This document shows, piece after piece, positions 53,283-63,476 of a stretch of 64,000 nt of DNA. Position 1 is the first letter of the stretch. Every line of letters starts with the position of its first letter. The stretch lies in contig NZ_PUIP01000001.1 in assembly GCF_002968015.1 (NCBI RefSeq), forward strand, positions 1 to 64,000. Reading direction: 5' to 3'. The notes beneath the pieces were generated by a model. That model saw nothing but the letters and a program-made list of their open reading frames with translations. It searched no databases and was not told the origin of the DNA. This DNA comes from Massilia phosphatilytica. Lineage in GTDB: Bacteria > Pseudomonadota > Gammaproteobacteria > Burkholderiales > Burkholderiaceae_D. A program made the translations under genes and the position numbers.

Positions 53283-55904
53283 CGCGAACAGGCCGGCCGG
53301 ATCGACCGGCTTGACGAAATAACTGTCGAAGCCGGCATACGCCGCGCTCGCCTGGTCGGACTGCTGGCCGTATCCCGTGATGGCGATGAGCGTCGCCTCC
53401 GTACAGGCGGGCAGCTTGCGCAGCCGGCGCGCCAGTTCGTACCCGTTCATGCCGGGCAGGCCGATATCGAGCAGGAAGGCGTCGTAGCGTTCCTGCGCGG
53501 CCCGTTCCAGCGCTTCTCCCGGGTGGTGCATCACCGTCACGCGGTGGCCGCCGGATTCCAGCAGCAGGCCCAGGGTCATGGCGGCGTCGACATTGTCGTC
53601 CACCAGCATCAGCGACAGGCGCTTGCCCGTGCCCGGTGCCTGCGCACCCGGCACGACCGCATCGGCGGACGCCACGGCCGTCGTGTGCAGGCGCGGGAGG
53701 CGGATCGTGAATTCGCTGCCGAGGTTGCGGCCTTCGCTGGCGGCGGTCACCATCCCGCCGTGCAGCTCCAGGAGACTCTTCACCAGCGCGAGACCCAGTC
53801 CGAGGCCGCCCTGCGAGCGGTCCGGCGTGCGCTCCGCCTGCGAGAACAGGTCGAACACGGTCGGCAGCAGTTCGGCCGAGATGCCGATGCCATTGTCCGA
53901 CACGCTCACGAGCACCTGCTCGGGCGTGATGCCCATCCAGATCGACAGCCGGCCGCCTTCGTGCGTATATTTCGCCGCGTTGTTCAGGAGGTTGGCGACG
54001 ACCTGCACGAGGCGCTTCGGGTCGCCTTCGACGATGGCCGGTTCCGTCGACAGGTGCAGCGCCAGCTGGTGCCGGCGCGCCTCGATCAGCGGGCGCACCT
54101 GTTCGACGGCGTCGCCGATGACGCGGCGCAGGTCGACTTCCTCGCGCGCCAGCACGACGAGGCCGCGCGTGACGCGCGACACGTCCAGCAGGTCGTCGAT
54201 CAGGCCCGTCATGTGCGCCACCTGGCGCGCGATGATGGCGCTCGTGCGCTCCACGCGGGCGCTGTCCGGCGGGCCCATGTTCAGCAGTTGCGCGGCGGCC
54301 GAGATCGGCGCGAGCGGGTTGCGCAGCTCGTGCGCCAGCATCGCGAGGAATTCGTCCTTGCGGCGGTCGGCGAGGCGCAGCGCGTCTTCCGCGCGCACGC
54401 GCTCGACGGCGCTCCACGCACGCTCGGCGACGTCCTCGATCAGGCGCACGATGTCGGCACTCCACACGCGCGGCAGGTTGTCGTTGATGAACAGGCAGCT
54501 CGTCAGCGCGCCGTTGCGGTTCAGCGGCACGACGACGGCGGAGCGGATCTGCAGTGCCGCGTAGTTCGGCCAGACGTCGGCACCGCTCGTGCGCGGGTCG
54601 CGCTGCAGGTCGCTCGACACCCACGTACCGTGGCTCAGCGTACTGAAATTCGATACGCCGAACAGGGCGGCGGGGAAGGTGCCGTTCAGCTCGGCGACGA
54701 TGCCGTCCGTGTAGTTCGAATGGAAGGTCACGAGCTGCTTGTCGGCGTCGTAGTCGCCGTACAGCACGCGGCTGGCCTGCAGGAAGCGGCCCAGCATGGC
54801 GCCCGTCTGGATGAAGATCTGCACCGGGTCGTTCAGGCGGCGCAGCAGGTCCGACACTTCGAGGCGGAACTCGTTCATGTCGAGCAGCGTCGTCTGGCGC
54901 GCGACGGCGTCGCGCAAGGCCTGCTCGGCGCGCACGCGGTCGAGCGCTTCCCAGCTGCGCTCGGCGACGTCGGTCGCGAGGCGCTGCGCTTCCTCGTCCC
55001 AGTCGCGCGGCTGCGTGGAATAGCCGACGAGGGCCGCCACCAGTTGACCGCGCCTGACCTTGGGCACGACGAGGATCGCGCGTGCGCCCGCGGCCGCGTA
55101 ACGGTCGCCGCGCGCGGGGAGTCTCGGGTCGGCCATCGCGTCGCGCACGGCCAGCGGCGAACCCGTGCGCAGCAGGGCCAGTGCCTGCGGCCCGAAATCG
55201 TCGAGGCGGGCGCGCCGGCCGACGAGCGGCGTGCTCGCGTCGCGCGCCCAGTCGTGCATGACTTCGAAGCTGCCGTCCGCCTCGTCCGTTTCGACATAGC
55301 AGGCGCGCTCGAGTTCCAGGTGCTTGCCCAGCAGGGTGCACGACCCTTCGATGATGTCGGACGGGTGGTGCAGGCGGCGCAGGCTGTCCACGACCTGCAG
55401 CTGCACGGCGTGGCGCCGCTCCAGCTGCACGCGCTGGGTCGTCTCGCTCGTCACGCACAGCATGCCGCGCACGGTGCCGGTATCGTCGCGCACCGGCGAA
55501 TAGGCCAGCGTGAACCAGGCGTTGTACGGCTTGCCGTTGCGGTCGATCGGGCTCGGCACATCCTCCCCGTACGTGGCGTGTCCGGCGAGGGCGCGCTCGA
55601 CGAGCGGCTTCAGGCCAGCCCAGCGGTCGGGCCAGACCTGCGCCAGCGGCCGGCCGAGCGAAGTTGGGTGGCTGCCATCGAGGAGGGGAATGAAGGCGGC
55701 GTTGTACAGCAGCGCCAGGTGCGGGCCCCAGGCGAGGTACATGGGGAATTCGGATTCGAGGATCAGGCTGACCGCATTGCGCAATGCGGGACTCCACCGG
55801 TCCGGCGGGCCGAGTGGGGACACCGACCAGTCATGGACGTGGTAACCGGCGCGAACGGCGCCAGTGCTGCCGAGGAGATGAAAGTCGCGCGTCGCTGCTT
55901 CCAT
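53256..55904 (-). CDS. Soluble hybrid histidine kinase (PAS-GAF-GAF-HK-REC)
   Basis: The 882-residue protein has no membrane helices. Domains in order: a PAS-like region (about 20-160), GAF1 (about 165-325), GAF2 (about 345-510), HisKA with LAHELRNPLAPI (about 520-590), HATPase with NLLNNAAKYT, DNGIGI and GGLGLGLALVKS (about 625-745), and a receiver (about 765-880) with phospho-acceptor in FLLDIGLPGMNGYE. It phosphorylates its own receiver and probably passes the phosphate to an unlinked partner; no Hpt or regulator gene is nearby. The signal sensed by the GAF domains is unknown. Confidence 0.9.
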   Translation of the reverse strand: MEAATRDFHLLGSTGAVRAGYHVHDWSVSPLGPPDRWSPALRNAVSLILESEFPMYLAWGPHLALLYNAAFIPLLDGSHPTSLGRPLAQVWPDRWAGLKPLVERALAGHATYGEDVPSPIDRNGKPYNAWFTLAYSPVRDDTGTVRGMLCVTSETTQRVQLERRHAVQLQVVDSLRRLHHPSDIIEGSCTLLGKHLELERACYVETDEADGSFEVMHDWARDASTPLVGRRARLDDFGPQALALLRTGSPLAVRDAMADPRLPARGDRYAAAGARAILVVPKVRRGQLVAALVGYSTQPRDWDEEAQRLATDVAERSWEALDRVRAEQALRDAVARQTTLLDMNEFRLEVSDLLRRLNDPVQIFIQTGAMLGRFLQASRVLYGDYDADKQLVTFHSNYTDGIVAELNGTFPAALFGVSNFSTLSHGTWVSSDLQRDPRTSGADVWPNYAALQIRSAVVVPLNRNGALTSCLFINDNLPRVWSADIVRLIEDVAERAWSAVERVRAEDALRLADRRKDEFLAMLAHELRNPLAPISAAAQLLNMGPPDSARVERTSAIIARQVAHMTGLIDDLLDVSRVTRGLVVLAREEVDLRRVIGDAVEQVRPLIEARRHQLALHLSTEPAIVEGDPKRLVQVVANLLNNAAKYTHEGGRLSIWMGITPEQVLVSVSDNGIGISAELLPTVFDLFSQAERTPDRSQGGLGLGLALVKSLLELHGGMVTAASEGRNLGSEFTIRLPRLHTTAVASADAVVPGAQAPGTGKRLSLMLVDDNVDAAMTLGLLLESGGHRVTVMHHPGEALERAAQERYDAFLLDIGLPGMNGYELARRLRKLPACTEATLIAITGYGQQSDQASAAYAGFDSYFVKPVDPAGLFALLDRVAGR

Positions 55905-56099
55905 GCCGATCGCTTCCGAGTCCGAAAGCGGTCATTCTATGCGCAAATGCATAAGCTGGAACAGGTATGAAAAAAAATACATTTTCCGCACGAGAAAGTC
56001 CGTTGATACCTGGAGAATAAAATGTCTCCGAAGGACCATTTGATGCGGCAAACATGCTGCTGATGCCGATGGGATTGGGTTTGATGGCAAGACTATAAA

Positions 56100-56132
56100 G
56101 GACGTCCCGCATGCGTGGCGCACGGGACGTCC
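56100..56132 (-). terminator. Hairpin downstream of the ZnuD-like receptor
   Basis: GGACGTCCCG and CGGGACGTCC are perfectly inverted around a 13-base loop. On the minus strand the hairpin is followed by CTTTATAG, a modest T-run. The rest of 55905-56099 shows only a short, unconvincing minus-strand reading frame and no recognised gene. Confidence 0.6.
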
Positions 56133-56144
56133 ATACGTCGGCCG

Positions 56145-58148
56145 TCAGAACTTCGCGCGCACGCCGAACGTGATGTTCCGCCCCGGCAGCGGCGCAATAT
56201 CCTTCAGCAGCGACGTCGCCAGGCGGATGTCCTCATTGAGCAGGTTCTTCGCCGTGACGAAGTACGTCAGGTCCAGGTGCTCGAGCTTCTGCGTGTACGA
56301 GACATTGGCGTTGACCTGGTTGTACGACGGTGTCGTGCTCGTCTCGAACGAGGCAAGGCGGTCCTGGCCGCGGGCATGCGTCCAGTCGAGGCCGGCGCGC
56401 CAGTGCGGCTGGCGGTAGCCGATGGCGGCGCCCACGCGGTCGGCCGGCTGCAGCGGCAGGTTGCCGGCATCGTCGAGGTAGCCACGCGACGTGTCCGCGA
56501 ACACGCGGCCGTTCCAGCCCATGCCGACCTGGTTCCACGTCATCTCCGCTTCCGCGCCCTGGATGTGCGCCTTCGCCTGCTGGAACAGGCGCTGGCGGAA
56601 CTCGCCGCCCGGGTTGCCGTCCTCGTCGAACGACGTGTCCGTGACGTGGCCGAAGATGAAGTTGTTGACGTTGTTGCGGTACGCGTTCACGCGCCAGCGC
56701 AGCAGGCCGCTCGTCTTTTGCAGCGACAGCTCGATATTGCGCGAGATTTCCTTGCGCAGGTCCGGATCGCCCACGTCGAACGTCAGCGTGGCGTCGTGCG
56801 GACCGCCCGAATACAGTTCTTCGGTCGCGGGCGCGCGCTGGGCATACGACACCGTCGCGCCGACCGAATAGCCCTTCGTGAACGGCCACAGCGCGCCGAT
56901 CGAGCCGGAGCCGAGGTCGAAGCTGCGCTCGCGGTTGCCGACCGGTTTGCGGTCGACGTTTTCATAGCGCAGGCCCGCGTTCCAGCGCAGCGGGCCCTGG
57001 CTCCATTCCTCGACGAGGAAGGCGGCCTGCGTCGTGGAGTGCGTGACGGGCACGGTGTCCGGCCCGCCTTCCGCGCTCAGCGCCGAGAAGTGCGTGTTTT
57101 CCGTCTGCACGCCGAACGTGCCGTGCAGGCCCAGGCTCGTGATGGGCTGGTGCGTGAGCTCGACGCGCGATTCGAACGATTTATTGGAGAACAGCGTGGC
57201 GGGCACGCCGTCGTCCAGCTCGGCATGGTGATAGTCCGTATAGCCGGCTTTCACGCGCGCGCTTTCGAAGCCGGCGAGCGGGGTCTTGATGACGCTGTCG
57301 AAGTCGTAGCGATTCTGGCGCTGGTCGATGTGCGAACCCTCGTCGGTCGGGATGCCATAGAAATTGGTCAGGTGCGATGCCGACAGGCCCGCATAGCCCC
57401 AGTCGTCGATGTATGAACCGCCGACGCCGATGTTGCGCTCCTTCGTGTCGCTGTTCGGCAGGCGGTTCATGCGCGACGACGGGTCGTTCACCACGCGCAG
57501 GTCGGGGATCTGGAAGTCGTCCGTGTTGCGCAGGTTACCGTCGAGGTGCAGGCCGATCTTGCCGACGGCGCCGTCCAGCGTGCCGGACATGTCCTTGCCG
57601 TTGTCGACGGTGCTGAGCCGCGTCTCGACCTGGCCCGTGAGCCTGGGTTCCAGCGCCGTCGGGATGCGTTCGTTGACGACGTTGACGAGGCCGCCGATGG
57701 CGCCCGAGCCGTACAGCAGGGCGGCGGGGCCGCGCAGGATCTCGATCTGGCGCGCGACGGCACCTTCGGACGCGACCGCATGGTCGTTCGACAGGCCGGA
57801 CACATCCGACGTCGCCATCCCGTTCTCCAGCATTTTCACGCGCGAGCCTTCCATGCCGCGAATGATGGGGCGCGACGCGCCGGCGCCGAACGCGGACGCG
57901 GACACGCCCAGTTCGTTCTGCAGCGTCTCGCCCAGCGAGCTGCCGACCTTGTCGCGCAACTCGTCGCCGGCGAGCACTTTCGCAGGGGTAAGGATCTGGT
58001 CGCCTTCGCCATTGCGCAGCGGGCTGGCCGTGACGACGACTTGCTGGATCTTGCCGTCGTTGATGGTTTGTTGGTCGTCGGCCGCGCGGACGGCCGGGTG
58101 GAAGGCGAGCAGCAGCGCGCTGGCGAGCAGCGTACGTTCGATGTTCAT
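56145..58148 (-). CDS. TonB-dependent receptor, ZnuD-like (probable metal uptake)
   Basis: The 667-residue receptor has a signal peptide ending AVRAADD, the TonB-box-like IQQVVVTASP, and a plug with SRPIIRGMEGSRVKMLENGM, DVSGLSNDHAVA and ILRGPAALLYGSGAIGGLVNVV. The barrel ends GRNITFGVRAKF. The IRGxxGxRVKxLxNG and NDHA features are those of ZnuD-like zinc/copper receptors. A loop DYHHAELDD and a GSHIDQRQ segment add candidate metal ligands. It lies downstream of a small His/Cys exported protein on the same strand. No Zur site is certain; the metal is inferred. Confidence 0.87.
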   Translation of the reverse strand: MNIERTLLASALLLAFHPAVRAADDQQTINDGKIQQVVVTASPLRNGEGDQILTPAKVLAGDELRDKVGSSLGETLQNELGVSASAFGAGASRPIIRGMEGSRVKMLENGMATSDVSGLSNDHAVASEGAVARQIEILRGPAALLYGSGAIGGLVNVVNERIPTALEPRLTGQVETRLSTVDNGKDMSGTLDGAVGKIGLHLDGNLRNTDDFQIPDLRVVNDPSSRMNRLPNSDTKERNIGVGGSYIDDWGYAGLSASHLTNFYGIPTDEGSHIDQRQNRYDFDSVIKTPLAGFESARVKAGYTDYHHAELDDGVPATLFSNKSFESRVELTHQPITSLGLHGTFGVQTENTHFSALSAEGGPDTVPVTHSTTQAAFLVEEWSQGPLRWNAGLRYENVDRKPVGNRERSFDLGSGSIGALWPFTKGYSVGATVSYAQRAPATEELYSGGPHDATLTFDVGDPDLRKEISRNIELSLQKTSGLLRWRVNAYRNNVNNFIFGHVTDTSFDEDGNPGGEFRQRLFQQAKAHIQGAEAEMTWNQVGMGWNGRVFADTSRGYLDDAGNLPLQPADRVGAAIGYRQPHWRAGLDWTHARGQDRLASFETSTTPSYNQVNANVSYTQKLEHLDLTYFVTAKNLLNEDIRLATSLLKDIAPLPGRNITFGVRAKF

Positions 58149-58232
58149 GGTTTTCTACAATCTCAAGCGAATGGATAACGGCCCGAACCGCCGGGACGCG
58201 CCGGGCGGTACGGGGCACAGCAGGAAGCGTTA

Positions 58233-58577
58233 TCAGGCTCGAGGAGGTGCGCGCGACTGGAACGGGCAGGCCGTGAGCAGGCAGATGCCCGGCGTGGCCG
58301 GCACGGCCGGCACGGCGTAGGCCAGCCTGGCCGGGACGAATTGCCGCAGCGTGGCCGGCAGCGCAAAGGCGATCTGGGCGCTGGCCGCGCACTGGCCGCA
58401 CAGGTCGTGCAGGCCGGGCTTGGGCAGCTTGCCGGTGTCGTCGTCGGCGGCGGTCGTGGTCTGCTGGACGAGCGTCTCGTCGGCCTCGGTCCAGTGCGTA
58501 TAGCCGTGGCCGAGCGACAACTGCTGCGAAACGAGCAGCAGCAGCGACAGCAGTACGTGGACCAGGCTACGGGACAT
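58233..58577 (-). CDS. Small exported His/Cys protein upstream of the receptor (DUF2946-like)
   Basis: The 114-residue product has a signal peptide (SRSLVHVLLSLLLLVSQQLSLG), then HGYTHW, an acidic/Thr-rich stretch, HDLCGQCAASAQIAFALP and a hydrophobic C-terminal part ending in CPFQSRAPPRA. A Cys-x-x-Cys with nearby His recalls DUF2946-type small proteins found next to metal TonB receptors. It may bind the metal taken up by the receptor 84 bases downstream. ATG 58577 gives a normal signal peptide; an upstream start at 58634 adds 19 residues. A GATAACG/CGTTATC inverted repeat (58174-58234) lies between the two genes. Confidence 0.65.
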   Translation of the reverse strand: MSRSLVHVLLSLLLLVSQQLSLGHGYTHWTEADETLVQQTTTAADDDTGKLPKPGLHDLCGQCAASAQIAFALPATLRQFVPARLAYAVPAVPATPGICLLTACPFQSRAPPRA

Positions 58578-58666
58578 GGGGGACAAGATCGAAAGCGAAC
58601 GGATATTGTACGCAGGCGCCTTCAGTTCTGACAATCATACTTTCGGTAAGGTCCCCAGGCCCAATT

Positions 58667-58886
58667 AAATTCGGGGTCAGAGCACATTTCGGTGCAAATT
58701 CGGGGCCAGAGCACTTTTTGGCGCACAATCTTCGAGGCAAGTTTGCGTTGAGTGCTGCGGCCGGTAGCCTCGGTAGCATAAGGGAGCGTGGCTTGGCGTC
58801 AGGGTATCGTTGCACGTCAGGACATTGATCGGAAATGTGCTCTGACCCCGAATCTGCAGAAAAATGGGGTCTGACCCCGAATCTGG
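58667..58886. repeat. Cluster of four REP-like GGGGTCAGAGC/GCTCTGACCCC units
   Basis: Direct units lie at 58667-58689 (AAATTCGGGGTCAGAGCAC) and 58697-58719. Inverted units lie at 58833-58853 (TGTGCTCTGACCCCGAAT) and 58866-58886 (GGGGTCTGACCCC). They flank about 110 bases with no reading frame I can support. This fills most of the 358-base gap 58578-58935. It looks like a non-autonomous REP/REPIN-type element; no transposase is present. Confidence 0.65.
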
Positions 58887-58895
58887 GCAATAAAA

Positions 58896-58917
58896 AAGCC
58901 GGCCCGCGGGCCGGCTT
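58896..58917 (-). terminator. Intrinsic terminator of the Bax-inhibitor-1 gene
   Basis: A perfect 22-base palindrome with arms AAGCCGGCCCG and CGGGCCGGCTT is followed on the minus strand by TTTTTTA. It ends 19 bases downstream of the gene's stop. Confidence 0.85.
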
Positions 58918-58935
58918 GTCATGGCGACATGAAGA

Positions 58936-59619
58936 TCAGTCGCGGTTGCCGAAGCCGATGCCCAGCAGTTGCAGCAGGCTCGTGAACACGTTGTAGATGT
59001 CCAGGTAGATGGCCAGCGTTGCGCTGATGTAATTGGTCTCGCCGCCGTTCACGATCCGGTTCACGTCGAACAGGATGAAGGCCGAGAAGATCACCATCGC
59101 GAGCACCGACACGACCAGCATCAGCGCCGGCAGGTGCAGGAACACGTTGGCGAGGCCGGCCAGGATCACGACGATGGCGCCGGCGAACAGCCAGCTGCCC
59201 ATGCCCGAGAAGTCGCGCTTGGACACGGTCGCGATCGTCGCCATCGTGGCGAACACGGCGGCGGTACCTGCGAACGCGGTCATGATCAGCGTACCGCCAT
59301 TGGAAAAGTGCAAGGTGTAACGCAGCAGCGGGGTCAGCCACAGGCCCATGAAGAACGTGAAGCCGAGCAGGATCGGCACGCCGGCCGCCGAGTTCTTGGT
59401 CTTCTCGATCGCGAAGATGAAGCCGAACGCGATGGCGAGGAAGAGCAGGATGCCCATGCCGCCGGCAAAGATCGGCAGGGCCATTTGCAGGCCGATGTAG
59501 GCGCCGAGCACCGTCGGGACCATGGACAGTGCCAGCAACCAGTAAGTGTTGCGCAGCACGCGGTGACGCGTGGCACGGGTGGCCGAGACGTCGTAGGTTT
59601 TCTGCAGGCTGGGAATCAT
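58936..59619 (-). CDS. Bax inhibitor-1/YccA family membrane protein
   Basis: The 227-residue protein has seven hydrophobic segments (from TYWLLALSMVPTVLGAYIGL onward). It has the family C-terminal features FSAFILFDVNRIVNGGETNYISATLAIYLDIYNVFTSLLQLL, including the conserved acidic residues. Relatives in E. coli are YccA and YbhL; YccA modulates FtsH. ATG 59619 follows GGAGG; the longer reading adds 28 unrelated residues. It is divergent from ndk. Confidence 0.92.
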   Translation of the reverse strand: MIPSLQKTYDVSATRATRHRVLRNTYWLLALSMVPTVLGAYIGLQMALPIFAGGMGILLFLAIAFGFIFAIEKTKNSAAGVPILLGFTFFMGLWLTPLLRYTLHFSNGGTLIMTAFAGTAAVFATMATIATVSKRDFSGMGSWLFAGAIVVILAGLANVFLHLPALMLVVSVLAMVIFSAFILFDVNRIVNGGETNYISATLAIYLDIYNVFTSLLQLLGIGFGNRD

Positions 59620-59648
59620 AATGCCTCCGTTGGAAGAAATCGCTTTGC

Positions 59649-59662
59649 TCCCCATATGGGGA
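59649..59662. promoter_or_regulatory. 14-bp palindrome TCCCCATATGGGGA between divergent genes
   Basis: The palindrome is perfect and lies 30 bases upstream of the Bax-inhibitor-1 start. A partial copy (CCCCATATGGAC) occurs at about 59735-59746, nearer ndk. It is a candidate operator for an unknown regulator; the gap 59620-59884 otherwise contains only promoter-like AT-rich sequence. Confidence 0.35.
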
Positions 59663-59884
59663 CTGGACCCCGCGTCAACAGGGGCAATGTGCCGGAAGCG
59701 CAAGTTTTAAGTCTTGCATAAGGTCCGGCGCGTGCCCCATATGGACGAGGACTCATCATTGTCACTGTATCATCTCGCCGCAGCCCCACGCAATATCGGT
59801 GGCATGACGGATGTATGGTAAAATAGAAGGTTGATTGAGTTCCCAAATCTCGATTTAAACCTTTCTTTTTATTGGAGTTTTTAA

Positions 59885-60310
59885 ATGGCAATCGAACGCA
59901 CCCTGTCGATCATCAAACCTGACGCAGTCGCTAAAAACGTGATCGGCCAAATCTACAGCCGTTTCGAAGGCGCAGGCCTGAAGATCGTCGCTGCCCGTAT
60001 GGCCCAGCTGTCGCGCGCCGAAGCCGAAGGTTTCTACGCTGTCCACAAAGAACGTCCGTTCTTCAAGGATCTGGTCGACTTCATGATCTCGGGCCCGGTC
60101 ATGATCCAGGTGCTGGAAGGCGAAGGCGCGATTGCCAAGAACCGCGAACTGATGGGCGCAACTGATCCGAAGAAGGCCGACAAGGGCACCATCCGCGCCG
60201 ACTTCGCTGATTCGATCGACGCCAACGCCGTGCACGGTTCGGACGCTGCCGAGACCGCAGCTGTCGAGATCGCTTACTACTTCCCGGCACTGAACGTCTA
60301 CTCGCGTTAA
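59885..60310 (+). CDS. ndk: Nucleoside diphosphate kinase
   Basis: The 141-residue protein is the normal Ndk length with [18 protein letters not shown] at the N-terminus, the phospho-His in [13 protein letters not shown] (about residue 117) and ALNVYSR at the end. It equalises NTP pools. GGAG precedes ATG 59885. It heads the conserved series ndk-rlmN-pilW-rodZ-ispG. Confidence 0.97.
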   Translation: MAIERTLSIIKPDAVAKNVIGQIYSRFEGAGLKIVAARMAQLSRAEAEGFYAVHKERPFFKDLVDFMISGPVMIQVLEGEGAIAKNRELMGATDPKKADKGTIRADFADSIDANAVHGSDAAETAAVEIAYYFPALNVYSR

Positions 60311-60366
60311 TCTTTCGTATCAATTTTTTGTGTTGATCGGCCCGAGGCCGGTTTAACATTGCAATA

Positions 60367-60404
60367 TCCCGCTCGCCCATGCTCGAGGAGCCCGGCGGGC
60401 GGGA
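60367..60404 (+). terminator. Hairpin between ndk and rlmN
   Basis: TCCCGCTCGCC (60367-60377) and GGCGGGCGGGA (60394-60404) pair with one G-T wobble around a 16-base loop. A weak T-rich tail (CTTATTTTG) follows. It may partly terminate the ndk transcript. Confidence 0.5.
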
Positions 60405-60431
60405 CTTATTTTGAAGGCACAGGATTCAATC

Positions 60432-61600
<1,169 letters not shown>

Positions 61601-61601
<1 letters not shown>

Positions 61602-62410
61602 TGCCGCGGCTGTCCGGACGCGTCGCCTGCGCACTCGCTGTGCCTTTGCTGTTGTCGGCATGCGCCGGCAATGGCGGCATGCCGGGCGAATCGCACGAGC
61701 TCAAGACGCTGTCCGACCAGACGGCCGCGGAAAAACGCGCCCAGATCCGCCTGCAACTGGCGGTGGGTTATTACCAGGAGCGCAAGTACGAGATCGCGCT
61801 GGACGAGGTGAAGCAGGCCATCGCCGCCAATCCGGACGATGCCGACGCGTACGGCGTGCGCGCCCTGATCTACACGGCGCTGGGCGAGAACCGCCTCGCC
61901 GACGAGAACTACCGGCATGCGCTGCGCCTCGCGCCGCGCAATCCGGACCTGTCGAACAATTACGGGCTGTTCCTGTGCGATGCCGGCGCCAAGCCGGCGG
62001 AGGCCATGACATATTTCGATGCGGCGCTGAAGAATCCAAATTACGCGACGCCGGTCAAAGCCATGGTGAACGCAGGTAACTGCAGCCTGAAGTTGAAGAA
62101 TGTCGACGCGGCCGAGCGCTATCTGCTCGACGCTCTGCGTTACGATCCCGACCTGCCGGCGACGAGCGCCGGCCTGGCCCGGGTGTATTTCGAGCGGCGC
62201 GATTACACGCGCGCCGGGTTTTTCATTAACCGCCTGACGGAGACAGCGAAGCTCGACACGTTGTCGGCCGACGTGCTGTGGCTGGCCATCCGGGTCAAGC
62301 ACATGCTCGGCGACCGGGCCACGGAAGCTTCGCTGGCGGCGCAGTTGCGCAAGCGTTTCCCCGGCTCGCCCGAGTACGCGGCCTTCGAGCGCGGTGCATT
62401 TAGTGAGTGA
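61601..62410 (+). CDS. pilW: Type IV pilus biogenesis lipoprotein PilW/PilF
   Basis: The 269-residue protein has a lipobox LLSAC near residue 21 and about six TPR repeats (for example LAVGYYQERKYEIALDEVKQAIAANPDDADAYGVRALIYTALGE). This is the pilotin PilF/PilW that places the PilQ secretin in the outer membrane. Its place between rlmN and rodZ is the conserved position. The start overlaps rlmN by one base. Confidence 0.93.
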
Positions 62411-62420
62411 GACAACGACA

Positions 62421-63461
62421 ATGAGTTCCGAGCGTGCAGATCAGCCGGCGACGCCCGACAACCAACCGCCTGTGCACGGTGTCCCCGGCCAGGTCCTGGC
62501 CGCGCAGCGCGAGGCGATGGGGTGGTCGGTCGAGCAGGTGGCCGACCAGTTGAAACTGGCGGTGCGCCAGGTCATCGCCCTGGAGGCGGGCGACTATGCG
62601 TCGCTGCCGAGTCCGGCCGTGACCCGCGGTTTCGTGCGGGCCTATGCCAAGCTGGTGAAGGTCGATCCGGCGCCGCTGGTGGCCCAGATCGCCATGGAGA
62701 CCGAGCCCGCGCCCGATACGAGCGCCGTCACGGCGAACCGCCGGCCGACACCGACGTCGTTCTCCCAGTCCAGGTTCCCGAGCCACGGCAAGCGTTCGTC
62801 CCTGCCGCTGGGGATGATCGCGGGCGCCGTCGTGGTCGTCGTGGCTGCCGCTGCCGCAGCGTGGCACTTCGGCTTCGTGCCGGGCAGCCAGCGCAGCGAA
62901 ACGGGCAGCACCGTGGTGACGCCGGTCGCGACCGGCGGAGGGACTGGAGCAGCGACCGAGACCGCCAACGGCAGTTCCGTCGAGACCCTGCAGAATCCGG
63001 CCGTGCCGCTGATTTCGGTACCGGGTCCGAGCGCCAGCGCATCGGCACCGGCCACCGCGCCAGTCGGTACGGCGCCCGCGGCCGCGCCGGGTCCTGTCGT
63101 CAACGTGCCGGGCACGACCGCGACCGGTGCGCCGCCGACCACGGTACCTGCTGCGCCGGCAACACCGGTTGTGACCACGCCCGCAGCGCCGGCTCCTGCC
63201 GCAGCCCCGGCTGCCGCGGGCGCCAACGCCCTCGTGCTGAACGTGCGCGAGGATTCGTGGATCGAAGTCCGTCCGGCCAAGGGCGGCGCGCCGCTGTTCT
63301 CGCGCCTCGTCAAGGCCGGCAGCACGGAGACCGTCAATGTCGAGCAGCCGGTGCGCGTGACCGTCGGCAATCCGGGCGGCGTCACGGCCACGTTGCGCGG
63401 CACTGCCGTCGCGTTGCCGCCGGTCCCGGGCAAGACGCTCTCCCGCGTCAATCTCCAGTAA
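62421..63461 (+). CDS. rodZ: RodZ-like cytoskeletal membrane protein
   Basis: The 346-residue protein has an N-terminal HTH_25 domain (about 18-85; LAAQREAMGWSVEQVADQLKL), a basic stretch, and one membrane helix (LGMIAGAVVVVVAAAAAAWHFGF, about 132-154). A long Ala/Pro/Thr-rich linker (about 165-272) leads to a C-terminal DUF4115 domain (LVLNVREDSWIEVRPAKGG...). RodZ links MreB to the wall-elongation machinery. ATG 62421 is used; upstream GTG codons overlap pilW. Confidence 0.93.
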   Translation: MSSERADQPATPDNQPPVHGVPGQVLAAQREAMGWSVEQVADQLKLAVRQVIALEAGDYASLPSPAVTRGFVRAYAKLVKVDPAPLVAQIAMETEPAPDTSAVTANRRPTPTSFSQSRFPSHGKRSSLPLGMIAGAVVVVVAAAAAAWHFGFVPGSQRSETGSTVVTPVATGGGTGAATETANGSSVETLQNPAVPLISVPGPSASASAPATAPVGTAPAAAPGPVVNVPGTTATGAPPTTVPAAPATPVVTTPAAPAPAAAPAAAGANALVLNVREDSWIEVRPAKGGAPLFSRLVKAGSTETVNVEQPVRVTVGNPGGVTATLRGTAVALPPVPGKTLSRVNLQ

Positions 63462-63476
63462 GAACGGAATTACCAG

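Noticed and set aside
55932..56123. A 63-residue minus-strand frame in the gap before the ZnuD-like receptor
   Set aside because: No ribosome site, no family resemblance, and it crosses the terminator hairpin.
62900..63230. Repetitive Ala/Pro/Thr codons in rodZ as a tandem-repeat or CRISPR-like array
   Set aside because: The units are irregular and encode the usual low-complexity RodZ linker.
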